Below are positions 9,861 through 19,555 of a stretch of DNA of 64,000 nucleotides, piece after piece. The DNA is from Blepharisma japonicum (Eukaryota > Ciliophora > Heterotrichea > Heterotrichida > Blepharismidae). The notes below the pieces were generated by a model, which searched no databases, had not been told where the DNA came from, and saw only the letters and a program-made list of their open reading frames with translations. The DNA lies in assembly GCA_949751835.1 (NCBI GenBank), contig CATKHK010000021.1:124001-188000 (forward strand). The letters run 5' to 3'. The translations under genes were made by a program, and so were the position numbers. How positions within the stretch are numbered: position 1 is the stretch's first letter; each line of letters opens with the position of its first letter.

Positions 9861-11132
9861 TTAATTTTCAATCTTAAAATAATCCTTAGCCTTTTGATAA
9901 TAGCTTTCGCCTAATTCTTTAGCCATTTTGACCACATCTGCTATTTTAGGCAATCTTGGATCGTTCATCATAACAACTCTTCTTACATTCATATAATCAT
10001 CCATCTTAACATTTACCATGGTTCATTTCCAAAAATCTCGACATTCTAGATACATCTCTCGAGCTTGATCAAAAAGACCTTTATCAAAAAATAAATCACC
10101 TATTAATTCATAAGAAACTATTGGATTGAAACCAATTTCTGAGTTATTTTGCAAAGCTCTTTCCACATAAAAGTAGCTTTCAACAGGATTTAATTTTCTT
10201 TTTTTTAATGCTTCATCAAGAAACTCATTAAGCAAATTTTTCGCTATAAGTTGATAAATAATAAAATGATCTGCAGGTTCTTGGCCTTCTTGAGTAATTA
10301 TAGATAAAGAATCGATTATACGAGTATCTTGTATTTTTTCAATTGTAGAGCTTAGAGCTTTCAATGGGCTTTCCTCAGAAAAATTCTTCAAGGGATATCC
10401 GATACATTGCACATAGCTTAGCACTGTGTAATATTTTTCATCTCCCGGCTGAGGACTTGCCTTTCCAATTAACTCCAACTTAATATACTTGCCAATTACA
10501 ATTTCTGGCAATATCAACACAGTAAAATATTTATTTCTCATTTCTACATCATATATTTCTGACGAATAATGATAATCACTATCACTTTTTCCTATCTTTA
10601 TCTGTATTTTCTGAGGCGGATATATCACACCTCCTTGATAGTCTGCTCTATAGCACATAAAATGAACTGAAGCCACAATAGAGGTGTCAACAAGCTCATA
10701 AATCAAAAATTCATTAGCATCAGTTGTTTCTGATCCTGTTGAGCTCCAGTATTGCCCAGATAAGTTATCTTCGTACTTTAGAGTATTTTCAATTCCTTGA
10801 TCATAATCTTGGCTTGAGCTGCTGATTCCCTTCTTTATAATTGGTCTCAAATTGTTTATGGCATGAGTGCAGTCCCAATAAAATTGCTTATTTTTCCCAA
10901 GAAAGTTCAATTTTGTGTAGAACTTTGCACGAAGTTCAGGAATATTGAAAAAGTAATAGGGACCTGAATGAAATTGAGGATAAGGCTTTGGGATTTGTAA
11001 GTAGACTGCCCAGAAATTGTCGTTTCATGCAATTTGGTTTAGTCTCTTGCAGGTGCAGGCAACTTGCATTATGGAATGTGAATCAAGATATTCTAAAATT
11101 TCCCTTATCAAATCAGTCCTCAAGCTATCCAT
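9861..11132 (-). CDS. F-box protein with galactose-binding-like domain (At4g00755-type)
   Basis: This 423-aa protein starts at ATG 11132 and needs TGA=Trp twice (IAWNDN, FWKWTM). An N-terminal F-box (about residues 1-45; LIREILEYLDSHSIMQVACT and NDNFWAVYL) should bind Skp1 in an SCF ubiquitin ligase. After a short linker, residues about 80-250 (starting WDCTHAINNLRP, with ENTLKYED, YWSS, FLIYEL and PPQKIQIKIG) resemble the discoidin/galactose-binding-like domain of plant F-box proteins such as At4g00755, which would carry the substrate. The C-terminal third is helical and TPR-like (ARALQNNSEIG-type, DKGLFDQAREMYLEC). The substrate is unknown. Confidence 0.72.
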
Positions 11133-11363
11133 AGTTTTATATATCTTTTTAGTATAAATTTCATCTATCAAAAAACTATTTATTCAAGCATTTTAACTTT
11201 ATACTTTAATTTATACCAGTAAAAATTGATTTAATAAATTCAGACTCAAATTTACTGCTGGTAATCACATAAAAAAGGCTTTTTTTGGTATTTATTGATT
11301 AAATTACTTTCATAATCTTCTTTTTTTGCTGGCAATAACATTCTGATTGCATCTATAATAAAA

Positions 11364-12122
11364 ATGATGGAATTTATTTACAAAGACTCACTTCAGATAG
11401 ATGAAACAATAGTCAGACGTCTTGGTTGTCTGCTAACAAATTGCTCAATTGAAGAGCATTTTTCTGAACTCTCTCATTTAATTCCTTGTCCTTTGATTCC
11501 ACACAATAACACTGACACAAAATTGAATGTTAAGCTCTCTTTAGAGACTGACAAAAAGCTCGTTGATGATTACAATGAAATGCTTCATTTACTTTATTTT
11601 GTAAATGAAGACAGAATCAAACTAAGAGAAATGCTATTCAAGCTTCTCTGTGAAGTTTCTACAGGAATCTCAAATTCTGATTTCCAAACTTATATATCGA
11701 GATCCCAATTATTACATTATGAACTATTAAAAAAGTGAAACGAAAAACGAATAAAAGAGATTGATGAATTAAAATCTCAATTAAAAGCAGCTTTTCAACA
11801 AATAGAGAATCTAAAAGAAAAGAAAAATGAAGCTAGCGTATCTTGCCAAACAGAAAGTGACCTTAAGCTGAACGAAAACGGAAATATAGAAAAATCGAGA
11901 GAATTGTTTTCATATGTTCCTATAGGATTGAATGTATTTGTGCAGCCATCGATAAAAACCTCAAATTCCAGAAGAGGATCAATGTGCTCCACATCCAGCT
12001 GCGTCAGCGAAAATCAGATCAAAATTTCAAGAATACCAAGATTTAGGCAAAAAGAGCTGCTAAGTCAAGTTGCTAAATTGAAAGCAAATCAAAATATTCT
12101 CAAACACAAAACACATCATTAA
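11364..12122 (+). CDS. Uncharacterised coiled-coil protein
   Basis: This 252-aa protein starts at ATG 11364 and has one TGA=Trp (ELLKKWNEKR). I do not recognise a family. The N-terminal 120 residues are predicted globular-helical, residues about 120-155 form a Glu/Lys-rich coiled coil (KEIDELKSQLKAAFQQIENL), and a Ser-rich tail follows with SRRGSMCSTSSC and a basic end. A VSCQTES motif, common in ciliate and animal coiled-coil proteins, is present. It is divergent from the F-box gene (231 bp between starts). A cytoskeletal or basal-body role would be a guess. Confidence 0.6.
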
Positions 12123-12381
12123 GTTTGCTATCAATTTTAATACAATTAAAATATTGCACAATTTTATTGCTTAACATTTTTCATTAAGACTAATTTGTTT
12201 TAACTTAAACCCCAAACACTATTTAAATCAAAAATTCTTTTTTAATCTCAATAAATCATAATCATTAACTCATTTTTTTATAATATGAAGTTATTAATGC
12301 TGACACCTTTCTGTTTCATTATAAATTTTAGCATTGGATTTAGAAGGCCTTTATTTAATTTAATTAAAGTGCTCGCATAAA

Positions 12382-12762
12382 TTAAGTATAAACCATCTTA
12401 GGAGAAGTGCCTGTGCTCCTTGTTCTTCTGGTGTTTCTTTCCCCATTATCGATTCTCAAAAAAGATCCGGTCTTGAAATCACAAACAGTTTTATATATAT
12501 TCAACTTCTTTAATTCAGGTCTTGAAGCTTGCGCTTTGGCTTTATATATTTGGCATTCTTGCTGTAAACGGTTGACCTGCTCTTTCAGTTCGAGAATAGT
12601 TTGTTTTAATTCATCTTTCTCAATATCATCATTAGCAGCTTGCACTGTGACAATGCTGAGGTCAGAGTTTGGAGTTCTTAAACGATAACTTTTATCTCTG
12701 TCACTGCTAATTGAATCGTCTGCTTTCTTGAAAGGCTTGCTGGTAGATTTTCCAGTGGGCAT
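12382..12762 (-). CDS. Small uncharacterised coiled-coil protein
   Basis: This 126-aa basic protein runs from ATG 12762 to TAA 12382-12384. The N-terminus is Lys/Ser-rich and disordered, and residues about 45-80 form a short coiled coil (ELKQTILELKEQVNRLQQEC). The tail reads NTRRTRSTGTSPKMVYT. No family is recognised. It is convergent with the gene ending at 12122 and divergent from the acyl-CoA-binding-domain gene at 13207. Confidence 0.5.
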   Translation of the reverse strand: MPTGKSTSKPFKKADDSISSDRDKSYRLRTPNSDLSIVTVQAANDDIEKDELKQTILELKEQVNRLQQECQIYKAKAQASRPELKKLNIYKTVCDFKTGSFLRIDNGERNTRRTRSTGTSPKMVYT

Positions 12763-13206
12763 TTAAATTATTTATATAAGTTTATAATCTTAGAATCAAG
12801 ATTAAAAAGATATTAGGATAATTAGTTATGAATGGTGATGAATTTTGAGGTTAAATGTATAATTGACATCTAAGATGAAGAGTATAAAATATTTTGATAA
12901 CTTAATGCATCTAAATATTCTGATACCTGCAATTTATGGAAGAGACTTTATTTTTTGCTTCTATTACTACTCAATTTGCAGTTTTGGAAAATAGATGATC
13001 TCTTTAACAAAGAATCTCTGAGAAAAATACTTATTTATAAATTTTCAACAATGGTGAAAATCTCAAAATTATTTTTTTTGTAATTCATTTTAGAAAGTGA
13101 ACTTGGCCATGTCATTATTTTATTGAAAATATAAATAATTATCAAATTTTTGATAAGTAAAATGATTAACCTTTTACCATTTTAAATTATAATTTTACCA
13201 ATCTCA
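12763..13206. other. Intergenic region
   Basis: 444 bp of AT-rich DNA between two divergent starts. I see no ORF, RNA or repeat; it presumably holds both promoters. Confidence 0.5.
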
Positions 13207-14874
13207 ATGCTACTTTCCATGATATCAAGTTCTCCAACATTTGGAAATTGGGACATCACAAAACAATTTATGGCAGCTCAGTTTTTTTTATCTCAAGAGA
13301 AATCTCTATCAATAAATGAAACTCAAAGAATGATCCTTGGAGCTTTTCACATGCAAGCAACATATGGTCCTTGGATTCCAGGTGTTCTTTTACCTGATTT
13401 GCAAGGCTATAATACATCAAGTAAGCGAAAATGAGAAGAAGAATGAAAAAAGCTTGGCAATATGCCTAGAATAACTTCTATGAGAAAATTTTTAGAATTT
13501 CTAACAAATATTTTTCCGAATTGGTCTAAGCATCCCTCACTTTATACAGTTTTCGAGCTTGAATGAAACAGGAATGAATTAGGCTGCCCTTCGCAGTCAA
13601 GTTCACAAAAGAAGCTTAAAGATATTTCTAGAGATCCATTAAAAACATATACAAGCTACGGATCTTATGAATCTTCTCCAAAGAACAGCCTTACTCCTAA
13701 AGAAGGTAAACAAAGACTCTTTAAAAGATTTTCTGGGTATTCTCATCCTATGTTCAAAATGAGTGATCTAAAAATGGAAAAAAACTCTTTAGGAGAAGTT
13801 CATGAGACAATCAGCACTCTGAGAAAAAATACAATTTCCAGGGTTACCAAAACATCGAGAAAAGATAATTTATTATCCCTTCCCACAGCTGAAGAAACCA
13901 GAGAAACTTTAAAGCCTCGGCAAGCATCTCCTGTACTAAAAGAATTTTTTCACAAACTTAAATCCACACAAGATAAATATGGAAATATTAAGAAAAAAGA
14001 GTCTTATCCGACACAAACAGAAGAAAGCTTTTCTGAAGAATTAAAACCTGGTCTAGACGCCTGTATAGAAAATATTCAAATATATTTAAGCTCACTTGAA
14101 GAAAAATCATATAATAAATATGAAGGCAATATGCAGACTTCTATAGAAAAAGCCTTCAAAAATTATGAAACAGAAATAGTTGAATGCTTATTACGCCCAA
14201 AATTGGAATTAATTGGAGGAATTCTAGAAGAGCTTGAGTCGAAATTCAGGGAAGAATTAAACCCAAAAGCTGAAGTCATTGCAAAAATAAAAGATAAATA
14301 TGCAGAAACTGTGAATTATGTATTTGAATATATTGAAAAACTAGATTATGCTAAAACACAGATGAAGGAACATTCCCAAAAAACAGAGCAGCAATGAAAT
14401 TTATTAAGAAAAGGCATAAATTCAATAAAAGAGCTAAAAGATCCAGCAAATCATAAATTCAATTTATTTGGGAGCTCGAAGCAGTCTATAGGATTTTATA
14501 CTGATTGCATCCATATAAGCAAAAAAGGACTCCCACAAGAAGATGTAGATATTTTAACAGAGTTAGAGAGTATTATAGAGCATCATGAATCCAAAGAAGC
14601 AGGATTAATAAAAGAAATCGAGCAGAGAGACTTAGAATTGGCTCATTTAAAACACATTTTAAAAGAAACTCAACAAAAATCATATAAAGATAATATAGAG
14701 CTCTCCAATCAATGCAGAATAATGAAAGAAAGTATTGATTTAATCCAAGGAAAACATGAAACTGATAGCGCAACGGAAGGCATCTTAAAGCGTCAAGTTA
14801 TCGAGCTTAAACTTGAAAATGAACGATTAAAGAACGAAAAATTTCAATTGTTTGAGTTAACGCGTAATAAATAA
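13207..14874 (+). CDS. Acyl-CoA-binding-domain coiled-coil protein
   Basis: This 555-aa protein is open with several TGA=Trp codons (KRKWEEEWKKLG, FELEWNRN, EQQWNLL). Residues about 15-105 look like a divergent ACBP fold: LSINETQRMILGAFHMQAT, then YGPW, then KRKWEEEWKKLGNM and MRKFLEFL. These match the 'LYALYKQAT..GD' and 'KAKWDAWNKLKGMS..AM..YI' blocks of acyl-CoA-binding proteins. The rest is a linker with Ser/Pro-rich parts and a long C-terminal coiled coil (about 200-330 and 450-555). The layout resembles ACBD-type membrane tethers or scaffolds, but no membrane segment is visible. Its end is only 13 bp from the convergent mutase gene. Confidence 0.6.
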
Positions 14875-14887
14875 ATGAGTATATAAA

Positions 14888-17032
14888 TTATTTATTTTTC
14901 ATTAATTTATCTATCAATATTTCGGCATTATGTATAACTGATTCTCCTGGGTTAAAAATAAACAGAGGTCCAGCATTATTTAAAGCTTCATAGTCCCTAT
15001 GCAAAATTTTTCTGCAACACGCAATTAGCATCTCATTTGTGCTTTTTTCTTTTAAAGAAGTAATAATATCTAGCATCAGAGGTAAATGCTCAGCAGCAAG
15101 TGAACTCACATAAACTATATGGACGTCAGAATCTAATGCTTTTGACACAATTTCGTGTGGGGTTGAAAATAATGGGGCTATATCGACATAGAATCCCATA
15201 TCAGAAAATCCGGATGCAGCCACATTGGCTTCTCTATCATTGCCATCGTACCCTATATTTGCTACTAGAATTCTTGGTTTTTTACCTTCTTTTTTCTCAA
15301 ATTCCAAAACTTTGTTTTGGACTCTTTTCAATTCATCTGTCATAATTAATGAGAAAGCACCTTGCGCTATATCCTTATTTAATGAATATCTTCCATATAC
15401 ATCTTCTAAAGCTTTTGATATTTCTCCAAGGGTAGCTCTGATCCTAGCTGCGTCAATTGCAAACTCTAATAAGTTTCCTTTACCTGTTCTTGCTGCAGCT
15501 CTTAGACTATCCAAAGCTTCATTAACTTTATCATTGTTTCTAGTAGCTTTTATTTGTCTTATTTTACGGATTTGCTCATCCCTTATCTGTGTATTATCAA
15601 TAATTTGAGCTTCAATTTTATCTTCACCCTTGATTTTATATTTATTAACTCCTACGATGGCTTCTTGTCCAGAGTCAATTTTTGCTTGTCTTCTTGCAGC
15701 AGATTCTAAAATCATCCTTCTTGGAATTCCTTTTTCTATGGCTTTTGTCATCCCTCCTAAGCTTTCAATCTCATTAATGACTTTTAGAGCAGCATCTGCC
15801 AACTCTTTTGTTAAATTTTCCATAAAATATGATCCTCCCCATGGGTCGGCCACTTTTGTAACCCCAGTTTCTTCCTGTAGAATAATTTGAGTATTTTTCG
15901 CAATTCTTGCTGAATTCTCTGTAGGAGCTCCGACAGCTTCATCATATGAATGGGTGTATAATGATTGTGTGCCTCCAAGCACTGATGCTGTAGCTTCAAT
16001 AGCAGTTCTTACAATATTATTTAAAGGGTCTTGCTCTGTGATGCTCATACTAGAAGTCTGACAATTCGCTCTTAAAGCTAGCGATTTTACATTTTTGGGA
16101 TTGAATTTCTCTTTTAATAATTTCGCCCATAAAAATCTGGCTGCTCTAAGTTTTGCAATTTCCATATAAAAATCCATACCAACTCCAAAGAAAAAATTTA
16201 GGCGAGGAGCTATTTGGTCAACAGTCAGACCTGCATTGCATGCAATTCTAATATACTCCAAGCCATTTGCTAGTGTAAAAGCTAGCTCCAATTTATTATC
16301 AGCTCCTGCTTCTTTCATATAATACCCAGATATAGAAATAGGATTATATTTAGGGGTATTTTGAGCTGCATAACTAATAATATCAGAAACAATTTTCATA
16401 GAAGGCTCAGGTGGATAAATAAAGCTATTTTTCCCCAAAAATTCTTTAAGAATATCATTTTGTATAGTGCCTTGCAGTCTTTTTAAAAGTGCGCATTGCT
16501 CTCCTGCAGCCACAATAAACATTGCCATAATAGGAAGAGCTGAACCATTTGTGGCTATATTGACACTAATATTAGCGAGCGGGATTCCATTGAAAAGTTC
16601 CCTCATATCCTCTACTGTATCAATAGGCACACCATTTCTGCCAACGTCATATTTTACTATAGGATTATCTGAATCGTAGCCTCTATTAGTTGCTATATCA
16701 AAGTAAACATTCAAAACTTGTTGACCAGCAGCTAAACTTGCTTTGTAAAATGCATTACTTTCTGCTATTGTATTAAAAACTGAAGGTTGGCGAATTATTC
16801 AAGGCTTATGAGTGTACATAGTTGTATATGGGCCTCGCATGAATGGAAATTCTCCTGGGACATCTGGGATTTCGATGCTATCCTCAGCAAAGTAAATTGG
16901 GCGTATCTCAATTCCTTCATTGGTATTTCAGAGGAGTCTCTTTCAAGAGTCTTTTATTTTCAATTCAACATCAGCTGCTTTTTTTCACTGTTCAAATCTG
17001 CTAAACTCTCTAGTTAAAATTCGTCTCAGCAT
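14888..17032 (-). CDS. Methylmalonyl-CoA mutase homologue lacking two key histidines
   Basis: This 714-aa protein has full-length mutase architecture. MLRRILTREFSRF is a plausible mitochondrial presequence; GEFPFMRGPYTTMYT and KPWIIRQ (Trp is TGA) open the TIM barrel; GTIQNDILKEF, SGYYMKEAGAD and ADPWGGSYFME are well kept; a B12-binding-like domain follows from about residue 585. Two critical positions differ. The family RxHxQTSGWS motif reads RANCQTSSMS, with Asn323 in place of the catalytic His. The cobalamin-ligating DxHxxG reads DGNDRE, with Asn598 in place of the Co-binding His. The later GG motif of the B12 domain is also lost (IACCRKILHRDY). Both Asn codons were checked (16064-16066, 15239-15241). 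It is probably a pseudoenzyme or altered-function mutase. Confidence 0.85.
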
Positions 17033-17140
17033 ATTTTATTTCTTAATAATGGATTTTTAAGAAATTTCTTAAGATTTCCTGTTTTTTATGCGAATTTTCT
17101 CTTTAAACATTCGATTTCATTAAGAGGAAAATTAAAATCT

Positions 17141-17638
17141 ATGAATAAATATCACAATTTTAACATTATAAAAATGCCAATCTATCAGGCAATTCTAATA
17201 GCAAGAGCAGGCCCAGCACAAAATACAGTTGCCGCAATCAGAACCATCATAGAAAATATGCTTGAAAAGTATCCTCATATGAAGTTTCGTGACGTACAAA
17301 ACTTAGGTGATAGAATTATGGGGAAAACTCTTAAAAAGAACGAAACTAGACATCAGATTGGCCGATATATTCAGATTATTTATGATGGTCCTCCGCATGC
17401 TCACTATGATTTGGTTAAGAGCTGTAGACAGCCTTATTCGATTAATGAAATTATAAGAGGATATTCGCATAAAATCAGTGACGAAGAGTGCTTCAGAGAA
17501 ATGTTCTTCAAGGCAGGAAGAGTCTCAGACATGCACGTTACTGATGAATCATTTAAGGACTATGAATTTGCGGCAAGAATGCAAAAAATCAAGGAGAGTC
17601 TTGAAAAAATTCCAACCCAGCCAAAGAAATTATTTTAA
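17141..17638 (+). CDS. Mitochondrial small-subunit ribosomal protein bS6m
   Basis: This is a bS6-family protein of the mitochondrial ribosome. The conserved start MPIYQAILIARAG corresponds to the 'MPRYELALI' beginning of mitochondrial S6, and NLGDRIMGKTL corresponds to the 'LENLGERALPYRI' block; the beta-strand YIQIIYDGPP fits the S6 ferredoxin-like fold. The C-terminal 60 residues are an extension with a basic end. The frame has an ATG at 17141 (165 aa) and another at 17174 that directly gives the MPxY start (154 aa). I annotate the longer form, but the second ATG is the likelier mature start. It is divergent from the mutase gene, 108 bp apart. Confidence 0.72.
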   Translation: MNKYHNFNIIKMPIYQAILIARAGPAQNTVAAIRTIIENMLEKYPHMKFRDVQNLGDRIMGKTLKKNETRHQIGRYIQIIYDGPPHAHYDLVKSCRQPYSINEIIRGYSHKISDEECFREMFFKAGRVSDMHVTDESFKDYEFAARMQKIKESLEKIPTQPKKLF

Positions 17639-17721
17639 GCCTTAAGATTTCCAAACTCAATTTCTTTTAATTATTTTAAAAATAAATATAATAAAATCAT
17701 GCGATTTTAATATTTAAATTG

Positions 17722-19311
17722 CTAAAGTGGGCATTGTTTTTCTCGATCTGTAAGTGGGGCATAATTCACAGTTGTTAATAATTTGATGTCTAAATTTGAA
17801 TCTAAGCTTTTACTTAATAATGTAATACGCTGAGCACCAGTTAATGGGCCAACAGGAGCTAGTAAAGCACCTCCTGGAGCAAGCTGCCTAATTAATTCTT
17901 CAGGAATATCAGTTGTAGCAGCCCCAATATGAATTACGTTATATGGCGCAAACTCTATTAAGCCTAGTTTTCCATCCCTTTTTGCAAATTTCACCTCCAG
18001 TTCAGCTGACTGATTTAAATAATAATTCGATTTATTTGTATTTTCAACAGCTTGATTTAATATTTCTTCAATATGGTCTATGCCAAATACTTTCCCTTTT
18101 TCAATCATCTTTGCAAAGCATATAGTCAAATAGCCACTACCACAGCCTATATCTAGAATATTTGCCCCTGGAATAAGCCATTTTTCAAGGAGTTCTAATG
18201 ATATTGCATGAATATGTGGAGCAGAAATGGTGGTGTTAAAACCGATTTTCTGAGGATGATCGTCATATGCTGAGCTTTCTGAAGGAATAAAATCTTTCCG
18301 GTCCACTGATTTTAAAACAGATTTTACTTTGCTGCTTTTTATGAAGCCTTGGCTTGATAATTTATCAATTAATTTTGATTGTCCAGAACTGCTAATTGCT
18401 TCTTCTATTTGCTTTGCTGGCGTTGGAGATCAACTGATTAAATCTTCTGATTCTTTATCTTTGGGATTTATATTTTTGATAGACTCTAATATGCAATTTA
18501 TATCGATTTCTGTTTTATAGCTTAATTTCATATAATGTTCTTCAATATTTTTAATATTTTCTACCACTAAAAGCTCAGTGTTATCTATATTAAAATTTTT
18601 TGCTTCATTTAACATTCTAATCCCATTTCAATTTTTTCTTTGTTTATTTAGTAGCTCAATATCTCTCAAAATATTAAATTTTGCATTTATTATGTCATCA
18701 CATTCTCCTATTTTTTTCTGAATTCTTTTCAAAATCTTATTATAAGGGCCATTCAGACTTCTTTCAAAATCCTGCTTTTTATGATTTAATGCGTCTATTA
18801 TTGTATCAAAATAATAATGGATTTCATCCAGTGCAGTATCTTTTTTCTTTTTTAAGCCATCAAATATTCTGACCGATTCTTCTCTTTCTGTTTGTGCCTG
18901 ATTTAGCTCATTTTCAGTTCTTTTTCTTATCAATTTAAAATTTTCATCAGCTTGGTCAATAATTGCTGGGTCATTTATATCATAAAAATCATGCATTTTG
19001 TGCAATGTCACACATCTACAGCATAAAATTGTATCATCAGTGAGACAAAAATATAGAGCTTCTATGTCTGGATGTGTAGAGCAATAATATTTGGTATCTG
19101 GCTGAAGCTTAGATAATGCATAATTTTTATTTATTTGAGAGACTTCTCGATAATCCTTACTCCTGCAGAGAGGGCAGTAGAGAGCACCCATTCTTCGGTC
19201 AATTGTTGAGGTGCATTTTTGACAAAATGAATGACCACAATAAAGAACGAGGGGGACGCAGGATGCTGTGTTAAATTCATGAAAGCAAATTGGGCAATTT
19301 ATTGGCTCCAT
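17722..19311 (-). CDS. RING/B-box (TRIM-like) protein fused to protein-L-isoaspartate O-methyltransferase
   Basis: One 529-aa frame runs from ATG 19311 to the stop at 17722 if TGA is Trp (KNWNGIRML and LISWSPTP). A C3HC4 RING lies at about residues 5-50 (CPICFHEFNTASC, CGHSFCQKC, CPLC). A B-box zinc finger follows at about 76-112 (CSTHPDIEALYFC, CCRC, HKMH), then a coiled coil (about 115-240). Residues about 305-529 are a complete PCMT: GFNTTISAPHIHA, the SAM motif ILDIGCGSGYLT, VIHIGAATTDIPEELI, APGGALLAPVGP and the terminal APLTDREKQ. The enzyme methylates L-isoaspartyl residues in damaged proteins; RING/B-box proteins are ubiquitin ligases. The fusion suggests marking or disposal of aged proteins. 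No intron signal or stop separates the halves. Confidence 0.85.
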
Positions 19312-19555
19312 ATTAGTATGATATTTTAGTATTCTTGGCTATGTTTATTTCTTCGGAAATTATTTGGATAGCGTTAAGTAATAAGTTTAATTAGATTTTG
19401 AGTCTTCCAATATTTAAAAAACAACTTTATCAGAGATTTCTTGTATATTATATCTTTTCTATTTTTAAGCTTTGATTTTCATAATTATATATTTGAACAA
19501 CACTCAGAGCAGACTCTAACAATAAATATTGGTTAATACAACATAAATAAGAAAA

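Noticed and set aside
16787-17017. Plus-strand ORF opposite the mutase N-terminus
   Set aside because: A shadow of the mutase gene, whose minus-strand frame continues to ATG 17032 through TGA=Trp codons with conserved mutase motifs.
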